From Augochlora pura (Eukaryota; Arthropoda; Insecta; Hymenoptera; Halictidae): a stretch of 64,000 bases of DNA. The translations under genes and the position numbers were made by a program. Numbering within the stretch: position 1 is the stretch's first letter; every line of letters begins with the position of its first letter. The stretch spans positions 19,316,545 through 19,380,544 of the forward strand of contig NC_135775.1 in NCBI RefSeq assembly GCF_028453695.1, given 5' to 3'. Shown in pieces: positions 12,980 to 26,003 of the stretch. Below the pieces are notes generated by a model that worked only from the letters and a program-made list of their open reading frames with translations, was not told where the DNA came from and searched no databases.

Positions 12980-13595
12980 ATAATTTGTGTATTTCTAGTC
13001 TAAAGCTTAGGTTCTTGGAATCAGAAGTTTTTGAGTTTTAACCCTTGCTCTCGATGGCATCGAATCCAAGTTCTCGATTTCCTCAATTTTCTCGTTTTTC
13101 TTGAAAAAGAAATACAATTTGCTTTTTCTAGTCTCGTAACTTTGGTCTTCGAAATCACAGATCTCTAAATATTAACCCTTGCACTGGAAGGTATCCAACT
13201 TGAAGATATCCAAATAGAAAATCTCGATTTTATTCCCTTTTTAACACTGAACAATTAGCCACGCGACACTTGAATCTCCAACGATACATTAACCCTTTGC
13301 ACTCGAACCCATTTTAAGCTTAGATCCCAAAATTGCTATTTCGACCACCTATAGTATAGCACTTAGTATAATTTGCTGCATAATATTGAGTCTTGTGACT
13401 CGTAAAACTGTTACACTACTAACAGAAGGGTATTAAATAATATCAACATTATTTTGTCAATTATATAACAATTTTCATTGGAACTTCAGAGATGCCACTC
13501 GAGTGCAAAGGGTTAAAAAGCGAACAGCAGCAACGAGAAAAATTGTTTCAAATCAAAGCGCGGTGATCGGCGCCGTTCGAGTGCAAAGGGGTTAA
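12980..13595. mobile_element. Cluster of partial family 1 ends
   Basis: Two degenerate left ends, TTAACCCTTGCTCTCGA at 13038 and TTAACCCTTGCACTGGA at about 13176, lie within a diverged direct duplication of about 139 bp period. A solitary right end, TCGAGTGCAAAGGGGTTAA, closes at 13595. The intact copy at 13289-13516 sits inside this cluster, suggesting repeated insertion at one site. Confidence 0.55.
13289..13516. mobile_element. TTAA-flanked MITE, family 1 copy
   Basis: TTAACCCTTTGCACTCGA at the left and its exact inverse TCGAGTGCAAAGGGTTAA at the right; 228 bp. The body (ACCCATTTTAAG ... ATATTGAGTCTTGTGAC ...) aligns with the copies at 16221 and 54717. This is the best-preserved terminal inverted repeat pair in the window. 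Confidence 0.85.
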
Positions 13596-14724
13596 CTAAC
13601 TCTTGGTAATTGTGCGTAAAATTGAAAAGCGGTTCGCTGTGTCTCGTTTACAAAAAGTTTCTATCTCGACGAAGGAATAATTTGCGCCCAGTTATCACTG
13701 ACGGATCAATTAATGAACCGAATCGGAACCACGCGGTATGTACAGAAAATCGTGTAATAATTACGCCGGTTCATTTGCCTGCCCACTTGATTTATTGGTT
13801 TTCAAAATGATTGAACCAATCCGTGGATTTTATTGCGCCATCGTGTACCAGCTGCCAATGAAACTGATAATGAAAGAACAGTCGTAAGAGTTCATTCTCT
13901 GTTCATTTCGTGTGTCGTTTTATACAGTATGTTATTGGGTTGAATGAAAAATTGTTTCATTCACGAGAATATGAAGGATGATTTTTAAGGTTTGGAGTAA
14001 CAGCAAAGAAGTTTTTAATATTTTTCTGATATTTTTTAGTTTTTGATATTTTTTATAATTTTGGTAAATTATGTATTGAATTGATAGCTTTTTCAATATT
14101 CTTATCGTATTTTAATAACATAACCTATACTGTCCTTTAAGTGAATCTGAAATTCTATTCTCTTGTCAGCAATATTTAAAGATTAAAGTAGATGTAAATT
14201 GAGAATAAATATACAGTTTTAAGAAATTATTCCGGTCGAAGAAATTCTAATAATTATAATTGTAAAGAAATGGTACAACAAGGGGTTGTCACCTTTACAA
14301 AACGACAATTTTCTATATCTATAAGAGTTGAATTTGCCAGAACTTAATAAAATAAATCGAGTTTTATCTTTTTAAACTAAAATGTCTGATTTCTGAAAAT
14401 AAAACTATAAAGATGCACCGAAATCGCTGACGATCACAATATCTACAAAACTAAAATGTAATGTAAAATACTAATCTAAAAACTAAATAATCAAAAAACT
14501 AAAATGCTAATGCATCGAACAACAATATAACGTGAAAAGATGGAAAAACGTTTGCGCGCATTGTAAATCCGACATTCACAGCCTAATACTTGCAGCATGG
14601 GTCCATCAAGTACGGAGATCGAACGAGGACAGTTTATCTATGACGGATGCACGATCCCCGATAGGCTGTTACACGGCGAACAACCCGAATGAAATATACG
14701 CGATAAATACCGTTTCGTGGCGTC

Positions 14725-14841
14725 TGGATAATCCGGAATATTCGTATAGTTTTGCAGAAGGTGGCAGCGATAGGTGAATAAGGAGTGGTTTAGGCGAGGA
14801 GAGCAGAGGAGATCTGTCCGCAACACGTCTCTGCTCTCAAG
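14725..14841. repeat. Dispersed repeat, copy 2
   Basis: GGATAATCCGGAATATTCGT, ATAGTTTTG, CGATAGGTGAATAA, GTCCGCAACACGTCTCTGCT and TCAAG match copy 1 at 9949-10062 with point differences and small gaps. It sits in a CpG-rich block (14540-15170) with short open frames in several frames, none of which looks like an exon. Confidence 0.6.
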
Positions 14842-16220
14842 TGGAGCGAGCTCGCCTCGAGGCATCCAAGTTTACTTACAACTTCACTGCCAACTTCTCA
14901 ATATTCATCCCAATTATATACCGAACGTTGCGCGCAATTGCGACTGTATACAAGCGGCGCAACCAGCGCTCTCTCCCCCTATCGCCGCGCGGATGTATGT
15001 ATACGTATGTACACATAAGCAGGTACTCAGTTGTCGTTCCGAGAAATGATCTCTCCACCCGTCTTGCCACCTCGTTACACCCGCAGATACAGTTCCCCGT
15101 GTACGGGGGATAAGTAGCATTCGAGATGGGGTGTGATTCGTCGCGGCGCCGTTGTTGTCCTTCGAATATTTTCGGCGGACATTTTATCCTTTCACTTGAT
15201 AAAAAATAATTTTTATAAATTACCAGTGGACTTTTATTGACGATACCTGGTGTGACGGTAATATTCGAGTATTTTTTAAGGGTGGTTCACCCCTCGTCAG
15301 TAATTTTTAAAATATATGCTCCTATATAATTTTTTATAAGTCAAATAAGGGGAAATTAAATTTGTAAATATAATTCTTGAGTAAGAAAAAGTTTTTTAAA
15401 ACCAAATCATGGCAGCGTGAAATACCCACCCTTATTATTTCAGTATATATATGCAGTACAAAAGTTTCAGCTGAGAAACTTTATTTCTCTCGACAAATAA
15501 AGCTTTGGAGTTGAAATGCTTCAAGACTACAAATTTCACAGTTCAATTAATTTTTAAAAATATTCTCTTAAGAAATACATCTACAGAATTAATATCTACA
15601 TATTTAAATTTGTCATAGAAAATTCTACGATTTTATCTTAAGGATTACTATCGTTCGAACAGTATCGAGTCGCTTTCGAGTAATAACGTTGGTAAAAGAC
15701 AAGAGAGAGAGCATAACAATTCAATTTGTAAATCCTAGCTGTATCATTGAGCTTCTCTCGAACGTGTGCAGAGGGGGATCCGTGTCGATGAGACTGTGCT
15801 TCCTGAACGGTGTTCGCCGGTCGTGCGCGCCGATTAAACTTTTTTTGCGGTAAGGATTATTGGCTGAAGCGGGCGCGGACCACTTGACACGAAACTTTCA
15901 TTTGCGCGAAAGCAGCGGCTCATTTGAATCTCAAATAAACTCGCGACATATTTATTGTCGCGGCAAGGCGAGACTGAACGGACTTGTTGCATTCGGGATA
16001 ATATCGCTATGGTTTGATAAACAAAAGTGGATTGGTGTAATAAGTTACCGGGGACCGGAAGTGTATTTTCGGTGCCACCGACTCTCAGGAACCGCTAATT
16101 CAATGAGTCGGAGACACGAACTCGAAACTGTGTTATTCTTATCGCGTTAACTACCGTTTATCGCGAATTAACAAGAATGAAATTTTCTGTTGACAGTCAG
16201 AAATTGTTCAATATTGTTTC

Positions 16221-16484
16221 TTAATCTTCAATGCTTGCTGGATGTATTTTGTAGCTCATTTCAACTGAAAATCTAAGATAATTTTACTAGCTTCTAGTAT
16301 TTCCATTTTATATAACAAAATTCATTGTATGCATATGATATTGAGTCTCGTGACCCATGTAACAGTGAAATTTTCAACGATTTATTAAATCTAAGCTTTG
16401 GCAATATTTGCAAAAAAAGTTTTGGAATGTATCACAACAATTTTAATGGCAGCGCAGAGTCGTCAATCGAGTGCAAAGGGTTAA
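16221..16484. mobile_element. TTAA-flanked MITE, family 1 copy with decayed left end
   Basis: Right end ATCGAGTGCAAAGGGTTAA is intact. The body shares CATTTCAACTGAAAATCTA, ATTTCCATTTTATATAAC and ATATTGAGTCTCGTGAC with other family 1 copies. The left terminus has diverged (TTAATCTTCAATGCTTGC). Confidence 0.65.
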
Positions 16485-17858
16485 CTACTAGATCAACACG
16501 AAAGTTAGTGCAGGTTTAAACAATTGTTAATTTGACGCTTAGTCTATCCTATTTGCTTCAGTGAAAATCATTTACATTTATAATATTTCAGGATATTAAT
16601 ATTCTTTTTTTAGAAGAAACTAAATAATTACGTAATGAATATGCACAAATTAGCTATATCACGAAATTCAGTACAGTTAATTTGTTGAACGTAAATAAAG
16701 CTTTCTAGAAACATTCTATTAATTGCTATTTTCAGACTGTGGATTTTATATATTTATAAAAAAAATTAGCACATTGAATTTACAACAATAGAAGAAAGGA
16801 AAAAGTTTCTGCCTGATAACTGGTTGCTGTAATTTTCAAAATACAATTTTTATTTTGCATAAAGATCTCCAGTCTATAGTCACTATTATTATTTATATCG
16901 GTGTTCGACAATACTCGCCAACAATTTTACAAACAGAAAAACACACGATATTCGATTAAATAATACGAAGCGGATATTTTCCGAGAACCTTTCCGGTGTA
17001 CATCGTTAAACCGGACGCGAAGGATTCGTTCGACGGGAAACGTTCGTTTTGATGCCGGGAAAACGTTCGCATAATCTGCCAACATATCCACACACCGGAA
17101 TAGCGAAGAACGACTCGCATAAAACATCGAGTGCGAAATATAAAACTTTCCCGTTCGATTATGGCCATTCATAAAGTGGCGTCTTCGAGGAAGCAACAGA
17201 GCGGCACCGTCTATCCATTTCGGAACGCCTCGAATTAAACGCGTGACGTAAATCCGAATGAACGAAAATTCAACGACCATACAAACAGCGCGTTGAATAA
17301 ACAATTTTCTCTTAAACTCGAAAACGTCGAGACGATATATAATAAACGCGAATAAATTCGAAAAATGTCTGTCACGCGTGCCAATGTGGAAATGAATTTA
17401 TTAGCAGCAATTCGAAAGTTCAACGGAACAATAGAAATCCGAACAGCGGCGAACTGAAGCAGAAACTTGAAATTAGCAAAGGTTAACAATTACCTTTATA
17501 TCGGCGCTAGATTGATTAGTAACTTTAATTGAATATTCCTCTCTCGTACGCTATCTGGCTTTGTAAAATAATCCAGGGAACAAGAAACTAGAATTTGTCA
17601 ATTTATATATTTCTCACCGACTTTGAAATTTATGAATAACATTCTAAAATTTAGTTTTCTTGAATAGTAATCATTAAAATTTTTTAACTTGATTTTCTAT
17701 AAATTCTGATACGCGATTTTATAAGATAAAATTATAATAGAACTTTTGATTATTCGTCAGATATTTTGCCGTGAAACTTTATTAATTTTAATTAACATAC
17801 ACGTTTATATTTCTCAGATTTAAATGTACGCGAATTCGTAGACTGGAAAATAGCTACT

Positions 17859-18030
17859 TTAACCAGCTGCATTTATATTTTATATAGTTATATTTATATT
17901 ATGCTATACTAATTTATATTTAGTTCTATTTATATTATATAGGGTTTTTAACAATGTTAAAATTATTTTGGAAATGATATAACGATTTTCATTGGCGCCT
18001 CAGAGGCGCCGCTCGAGTGCTAAGGATTAA
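17859..18030. mobile_element. TTAA-flanked MITE relic, family 1
   Basis: Right end GCTCGAGTGCTAAGGATTAA is a mutated family 1 terminus, preceded by the shared subterminal motif CAGAGGCGCC. The proposed left boundary, TTAACCAGCTGCATT, is weak. Confidence 0.45.
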
Positions 18031-20884
18031 TTCCATGGCATGCCGTGCATTAAACGACGAAATAGATTTTGACGCGAACTTTCCATAAATCGAAATCGTC
18101 TGCGCGACCGGCAATAAAAGCTCGGCGGGCACAGATTTCGAATTGTTGAAACCTTCTGCAGCACAAGTGCTGTACAAAAGATGCTGATACACGAAGAACA
18201 CGTTGCGGTAATGTCACACATGATAAGAGTTATGCTCCGCCGGACGTTACATCGACAAGATTAATTGCGCTCCCGATAAAACCGTACAGAGAGAGGATAA
18301 AGTTGCTCATGAAATCGTTACCTGTTATTGACATACACGGTATCAGGACCAACCCCTGGGGATCCGACGCTACTCAGAGATAAATACGATTTGCTCTTTA
18401 TTCACTTTTAATTTACCTTCGCTGACCTTTTTTTCCGGCGAACGATATCCTGTAACGAAGTTCGACTACTTTATTAAACGTAGACAATCGGCACGTTGCG
18501 TATTTCGTGACAGTCTCGTTGACAAAGGTTAACAAATTCCCGACGTTCACTGTATGAAACGTCTGTCAAATATTTAGAACAGTTTAATCAAGCGAGCGTT
18601 GCTGCGAGGATTTTGTTATTTACATTTTCTTAAAACATGAATTTACATTTCAGAACAGTGATAATATTTTTAGAGGTTAGACGAATATCGTCGAATTATT
18701 TTACGCTATTCTATTTTATATAGTTTTTAAAATTCTGTAAATGTCTGGAATACATTGTTAATAGATATCTATTAATATTGTAAATTTTCTTCTCGCAATA
18801 ATTCACGTTATAGCCATTCTTATTTTTCTATATGATAATTATTCTCAATATAGAGAATATTTAATATAGAATATTAATTTTGAAAATTAATTTCTATAAT
18901 TTATATATTTAAGATGGGCGTGGAGATAACAAGATAAAGATTCTCGTAGATTAAATTCAATCTGCTGAACGGAACATACGAAACACTTTTAGGTATTCGT
19001 TTTGTTCGATCGGTACAACTTATCGTTTTAAACAATTAATTAATCGGTAATACGGCTTTCTGCGTACCCTTGGCAAAATTTGTCGCCAGAGGAGGGGATT
19101 TTATACGTGCTTCAACACGTTTCGCCGAATATGGATTGCAAGTGGATAGTAAAAGTTCAGCTACAAGCGTCGAATGGTGCATTATTAGACGGCAGAGTCT
19201 CGAATACTGAACAGAATCGCTGATTTTCGCGTAGCCCCCATTTATAGTTCGTGTAAAAGCCTGAGTAATTGTTATAGATCTAAAAGTTCCCGCGGAATAC
19301 GATCAGAAGCACCGCGGCAAAATTATACCGATAATCCCGTTAAATCCTAATGGAGCCTTGCCACGTATCCCCGCGTCGAAAGACAACCGGATGGTGGCCA
19401 TTTTTTTCCTTGTTTGCCTTTTCGTGCTCTCGTTCTGCCGGGCTTTTATTTCGGCGGCAGAACATTTTACGAAAAAGGGAGGAATTTGGCAGTTGTAATT
19501 TCAATGCGGCTTCATCGCCGCCAATACTTGTTAAATAGTACTTCGACAACCTCGCCGTTTAATTTTCACTTTGCCGGAAGAACGATTCTGATTTCGCGTG
19601 CAGGAAATTTGGACAGAAAATGTTTAACATTAACCATAGTGAGTGATAAAATTCATTGACATTTGGTGCGTTATAAAAATTATAACATTTAATTTAGACT
19701 ATTTTTGTATTTTTGAAATTATTATAAGTCTGAATGAAAACAAGTACTTAATTTGATTATTTAATTTATTTTACTTGATCTACGATGCTAAGTGTTGAAA
19801 ACATTAAGTTCTATCTTTTTATATTTCCTCATTATTCATTGAACTTGTACGATATTATTGTAAACAATTTTATAAAGATAATATTACAGTAATTAAGAAG
19901 TATAGTTATTCTAACCTTGATCTAATCCTAACCTAATTTTGACTCAATTCTGATCTTGAAAGTCAATCCATGTATATGAAGATCTTTTTATACAAACAGG
20001 ATAATTACATAGCTTTTGATCGTAAAAAATGATTTTGTACAATTAACTAATTTAATCAAAGAAATGTTTATTCTGAAAATACTTCGCGCACATGGGTTTA
20101 AATACAGCGGGAATTGTATTTAGGAGTGGAAGCGAATCCGGCGGCCAATATAATGGACAAACTAAATAATACAATGCAGTGAACATTTTCAATACATCAG
20201 AAATTCTGTTTATAAGGCTTAGAATCGTTTATCAGAATATTTCGCACAACGTTCGAAATACCTTTCTCACAGAAGCATTATCCATTCTGTGCCTAAATAC
20301 ACACACTGTAGATAATCCGTAGATGTACACGTACATGTGCTTCGTACATTTTGTACTGTGATAAATAATCTTATTCGACAATGTTTCAGTGATGCAAACT
20401 ATTCTTGCGGTTCGAATTGATTTATAATTCATTTATGTAACGATTACGTTTACAATAAAAATATGTATAGGATATAGATTCGATGAAATTTTGAATGACG
20501 TTTATAGTATGATAGTATAAATTATTTCAAAGCAATTTTATTGTGTTTTGATTGGTTAATATTGTCAGACTGCTATAGTGTAATTGTACGAACAATGAAT
20601 GGTATAATTTTACGATGAATAAATAATATAGATCATTCAAACTTTTGAGCACGAGTCATTTTATTTAACTCTCGATTAATTGGATAATTTAGAATGCCCT
20701 CTGATTGTTTTCTTAGGTAGTCACATTTTGAGATTTTATTCAAAACAAAAGGTTCAAGTTACCTCACTAATTTAAGCAGTTCTACTTAGCTCTTGCGAAA
20801 AGTTATAATTTTCTTAATCATTCGCGCCGCGAAAAGTCTCAGAAGAGGAGTTCAAATCGTTTAGTCCGATTTTATAAAAGTTAC

Positions 20885-20950
20885 TTTACTTTCACGTCTC
20901 TGATTGGTCATTATTTTTCGTTAATAGCTCGTAAACGAAAGAGTTATAAA
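20885..20950. mobile_element. CAGGGTG-family MITE fragment
   Basis: GTCTCTGATTGGTCATTATTTTTCGTTAATAGCTCGTAAACG matches the right interior of the elements at 5031 and 30273. The ends are gone. Confidence 0.5.
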
Positions 20951-21569
20951 ATAAATAAATACTTATTACTAGATAAATAGTATAAATATTAAAATCAATT
21001 TGAAATGTCTACGTATTTTTCTGAATCTATTAAAATAGTTAAAGTAAAAATGAACTCGTCACTTAATACAGACAATTTTTATTTTTCATAAAACTCTGCA
21101 ATCCGCTTGCAACAAATCAATTTGAGGTCGCTCAGTCTGCTTTTATATCATTTAATGTTAGATATTAAACTAACTAGGACTGATGAAAATCTAAATGAAA
21201 TTGGAATTAAGAGAAATTTAAATCCATGAAAATTAAGAGGTACCGATATCTATTAGATCAAGTGATACCTTCGTTCACGGTGGAATGGTAACCTCGTGGG
21301 CCCCGGCTGAAAGTTCCGTGTCTCCTTAGCAGTTCCGAGGAATCGTTATGTCCAGCTGCGAGCTTATAGCATCCCTAAACATGGATTTATGACGCATCGA
21401 TGGTCATTCAAGATTATACCAAATCGGCTCTATCCGGCACGTTTGCTTGCCAAATGTCGGCCACCAGTATTTCCAATGCGCTTTCCTTAAAATCACAAAT
21501 CCTTGATTGCGCCATAAATCCGTCACCGACATTCAATCCTATCGCAAGCGAAGACACTGCAGTTTCATT

Positions 21570-21765
21570 TCCAATCAATTTAACCTTATTCTCATTTCTA
21601 ATAAATTTAATCGTATTCTCATTTCTGATAAATTTAACCGTATTCTCATTTTTAATCGATTTAATCGTATTCTTATTTTTAATCAATTTAACCGTATTCT
21701 CGTTTGTAATCAATTTAATCGTATTCTCATTTGTAATCAATTTAACCGTATTCTCATTTGTTTAA
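21570..21765. repeat. 27-bp tandem repeat
   Basis: About seven units around aatttaatcgtattctcatt. Because 27 is a multiple of three, long open frames run through it on both strands. They are repeat artefacts. Confidence 0.9.
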
Positions 21766-22848
21766 AAATATTCGTAGCGACGGAGGCACTGCACTCGATA
21801 ATGGGTTAACCACTTGCACAAGCAATTGCTACGTTATAATGGATATGCTAGGCGCATGCAAGTGTCAATCATCTTTTCCAATTTCTCTCGGTTTATACGG
21901 AATATTAATACATTCGCTAAATTTCGAAATGTTTTCGTTCATCATTCGCTTCTGTCATTCTACGTGATTAATTAAGAATGAGATCCAAAATTCTTGATGC
22001 GTCAAATAAACTAATTGCAAAAGTAGGAAAATTGTTAAGAATGCATTGTTTGGGAGCATAATATGTATAGATAATAGTAAATAGAATAATGCTAAATTAT
22101 TTTAGAAATTTCGTAATATCTTTATCTTGATAAAAATATTGTTTTTGTTCTTATTAGGTAGATCGTAGTACTTCAAACCTTTGCAAATTATTACGATATT
22201 TCAAATGAACAAATTTAATTAATAATCACATAAGACTTTGTTGTCTGGTTCATCGGTGTTGAATTTACCATGCTCTTCTTCTAAAAAATTTCGAAAGCTT
22301 CAAAACAATGCCTCGTAAGATGAATCTCTCTTTTTCCGACTTTGCTCCATCGATTAATCGACTTCGATTGCACCTAATTTCCGCGGTGGTCGATTCTACG
22401 GTGAATAAAATACGAGAACTATGAAACCCGCCACCGAAATAACCGTGATAACCAGTATGTTAACCATCCCCTCTCTTCCTTCCTCGTTACCAAGTGTTTC
22501 TATTCCAGTTTCGACACACATTCGTCTTGCAATTGCCTGCTGCATTACGAATATAGGATTCTATTCTAGATTGCCGAAATAGTCAGCGATACGTGGTCGC
22601 ATAGGTCACCGTTAAATATCACAGCGTTAAGGCGTCGTATAATCGGCTTTCTAATCCGATTAATCTTGCCGCCCGAAGTTTTCAACGACAATCGGTGTTG
22701 TTGGCGCCGTGACGCGCGACCGCTATTATCGCATTCGTTAGAGATTACAAGGTATCGCTCTCTTATAACACCTATAATAAACACCTGAACGATCCTCCGC
22801 TATCGGACTAACATCGGGTAAGCGGGCGTTTAACGCCCCAAACTCAAG

Positions 22849-22965
22849 GAGACTGAACACTAAATCGTTTACTGAAACACTAAATCGATTACTGAAACAT
22901 TAAATAGATTACTGGAACGTTGAATCGTTTGCTCAGACACTAAATCTCTTGATATAATACTTAAA
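22849..22965. repeat. 20-bp tandem repeat
   Basis: Five to six diverged units of cactaaatcgtttactgaaa. Confidence 0.8.
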
Positions 22966-23214
22966 CAATCTATTGTTTCGAAAACTTTATTCGTAGACCG
23001 CGGATTTTAGGCAAAATTCGAGGAAAAAATATAGAAATAATAAATCGACAAACTGTGAAAAGGTAAAATGATTTATATTCTATCATTTCTATCAATTATT
23101 TTTCGTATGAGTAGAATTTTATTTATCGATTATTGTGAATGGATTATTATTCGAATAAAATTCTTATTTTAGTAAAATATAATTCGAGTGAATCCTTATC
23201 TCAATAAAATTTTA

Positions 23215-23640
23215 TCCGGATAAATTTTGAGTCAATTGAATATTATATTTATTCGTACAAATTTTGATTTAATAGAATACTTGTTCGTACAAATTTTGAT
23301 TTAATAGAATACGTGTTCGTGTAAATTTTAATTCGATAGAATACTTGTTCGTATAAATTTTAATTCCATACAATATTTATTCGTATAAATTTCAATTCAA
23401 CAGAATATTTATTCGTATAAATTTCAATTCAACAGAATATTTATTCGCATAAATTTTAATTCGACAGAATATTTATTCGTATAAATGTTGACGTAATAGA
23501 ATATTTATTCGTATAAATTTTAATTCGACAGACTATTTATTCGTATAAATGTAGACTCGATAGAATATTTATTCATATAAACTCTGATTCAATAAAATAT
23601 TTATTTCGATAAATTTCGACTGTATTAAATATATATTCCT
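23215..23640. repeat. 32-bp tandem repeat
   Basis: About thirteen units around agaatatttattcgtataaa plus tttcaattcaac. Differences between units are mostly substitutions, with some indels at the left edge. Confidence 0.88.
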
Positions 23641-24212
23641 TAGCGTCGAACAAAATCTTATCCGATTAAATTTCCTACAAATATCTATTCGACAACGTGG
23701 AATAAAATCTACCTCACCTGCCATAATCTTTTATCTATCACCCGACGAAAATTTCGCCCCGTCCCGTAACGCTAAGACGGTGCTCGGCCGTTGAAGCACC
23801 GCTGGTAAAGCAGAACGAAAACAAATGAAAAACAATATCCTCCCGGGGTCCGAAGACCCGGTCCCCGTGCGACGCAGGGTTAAAATATCGTCGAATCGCG
23901 GTGTCGATAGATTCTCGATAGAACCGCCTCGATTTGATAGCGCCGCGAAGGGAACGGGTGGCGGGCACGTTGGCCCCGCGAGTGTGGGCCGTCAAACTTT
24001 TTACTGGCGTTTATAAAAGTATGCACACGGGGCGGCCGTGGCGCTGGCTATGAAAAAAAGTAACCGAGAAGAAAGTGGCGCCGTTTATTACACCCGGAGC
24101 ATTCTACTAATCCTCGGGAAAGGAAAAAAAAGAAGCGGCGTCGCGCCGACCCCCGCGTCGACGGCGTCGTGCGCGCACACACACCCGGACGATACCCTTT
24201 GAGAGCGTGTTT

Positions 24213-24232
24213 CCCCCCCCCCCCCCCCCCCC
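24213..24232. repeat. Poly-C run of 20 bases
   Basis: Twenty consecutive C in a GC-rich block (23740-24770). Open minus-strand frames across it give poly-Gly and are not credible genes. Confidence 0.9.
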
Positions 24233-25142
24233 GTCTTTCCGCGTCGAGAGGTGTGCTGTAAAACCGCATTGATAATATAAAGATCGTTTGAAAAGCTGAG
24301 CACGTCTTCTGATGTAATGTATGCAGGGGAACTGAGTAAAACAAAACAGTTCCACTGAAATTGAATACAAATTTTCCGTAACACGTTCTACCCTCTGCCC
24401 GGCTCCTCTCCCCTTTACCCCCTCCCTCCAGCCCCTCCGTTCGCCCAACCCCCGTGCAATCCGTCCTCTTTTCTCCGGGCCACTTTTTCCTCCCGTCGTC
24501 CTCATCTTCCCGCCCGCGGAACGAAAGCGGTTTCGCCGCGCCAGAAATACGCCGTGACTTGCCCCGTATTCCTCGTCTTTCATGCCGGGCCCGCCTCGTT
24601 CCTCGGGATATACGAAAAATTATGCCGGCGGTAATGACTATAAAAATGAGCAGAATACCGGGGGATCGTATTTTAAAGTGTCCGTTAGAGACCGGGGAAT
24701 TGAAATCTCGATAATTTCGGGGCTACGCGGCCGCCGTCCGTTACGGTTTCGTGAAATTATTTTATGATGAACCACTCGATTTTCGAGGTAGTTCCCATCT
24801 CCCTCTCCCTCTCTTTCTCTCTTTCTCTATGGCCGGTCCCGAAACGGAGCCATTCAATATTTCAAAGATCATAATTTCGGACCCAGGTCATGATATGATC
24901 TTCCGCTTGACGATACAGCGTGTACAGTTGTAATTTTAACGCGGCTAGGATGTAGCGGATTTGACCGAAATATGCAATTTGTACACTGGAATTAAATGTT
25001 TATTATAATTGGAATTTTGTAAGAGAGAAGTGGTCGCTATTGATTAAATTCGAATTGTCTTCGTAGCAATTACGCAATGCAGTGCTTCGCCGAAGTGCTA
25101 CTATACTATGCTGTGCTGTATGGTTTAGGATTAACAAACTTT

Positions 25143-25234
25143 AATTAAATCGATAAACTATTGAAATTGATATTAAAGATAACTGTAATTAAACCGATAA
25201 ACTATTGAAATTAATGCTAAAGATAACTGTAATT
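25143..25234. repeat. 44-bp tandem duplication
   Basis: AATTAAATCGATAAACTATT ... AAAGATAACTGT is repeated once with a few differences. Confidence 0.8.
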
Positions 25235-25963
25235 ATTACGTACATGGCTCGATTTAATTCTGACCTAACCTCTCATTTGCAGACAAGCATTGCAGAGGTG
25301 ACTGATATTCTAAGTCTATTATTTGATCGTTCGTTTGTTAATTGGTTATTAATTGTAATAATAATATAAATTTTAACAGTATTAATAACTAATTTTGCTA
25401 GTAGGTTAATAACAAATTTTACTGTTTGAATATTATTAACAACTTCTATCGTTGATAGTTGTAATGCTTGTCTGCAGTTTGCTTTAAAATTAAATCATTT
25501 AATTAAACTTAATAATAAAAATTGAACCATTGGTGCTGTATTAACAATATTAACAAAGAGTTATATAAATAAATATTCACAAGCACATATACATACATAC
25601 AGTCACACCCGTATACATAAACGCAAGTAGAATGGCGATCGAATCACAGATAAACGATGAACAAATCGTTGCCAAGACACCCACCCACGAAAATGTCTTG
25701 AACAATGACACGCAAACAAATTCGTAATCCCCAATAGCCCCGCTAGTCCCGGGGAACTTTGTTTCGAAAGCTGCCGGTAATAAACCGACTAGAGAAACTT
25801 CAAAGTTTTACACCATAATTTAATGACGCGTCCCCGGTTATGGATGACAGCGCGCTGTCAGTTGCCGAGCACGGCGATATTTTGTAAAAATAAATAGCGA
25901 TGACGATGTTAGTTTCTCTTAAGTTATCATTTCCGAAGGTGGCTAGGGACGAACGTGCGCCCC

Positions 25964-25964
<1 letters not shown>

Positions 25965-26002
<38 letters not shown>
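25965..26002. repeat. Poly-C run of 38 bases
   Basis: Thirty-eight consecutive C, preceded by cgcccct. It is the longest homopolymer in the window and could form G-quadruplex or i-motif structures. The true length is probably uncertain because such runs sequence poorly. Confidence 0.9.

Positions 26003-26003
<1 letters not shown>

Larger units (their letters stand above)
9431..21569. other. No supported gene: AT-rich DNA with CpG-rich patches
   Basis: GC-richer patches at 9780-10330, 11270-11570, 14530-15170, 15740-16150, 16950-17480 and 18970-19620 were read on both strands for exons. Frames are short, overlapping and without clear acceptor and donor pairs. Two patches share the dispersed repeat at 9949 and 14725. 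Confidence 0.55.

Noticed and set aside
21414..21765. Long open frames of 108-121 codons on both strands
   Set aside because: Most of their length is the 27-bp tandem repeat, a multiple of three that keeps frames open by itself.
24107..24583. 158-codon minus-strand open frame
   Set aside because: It crosses a 20-base poly-C (giving poly-Gly) and is Arg/Gly-rich, with other frames also open. This is expected from GC-rich, low-complexity DNA.
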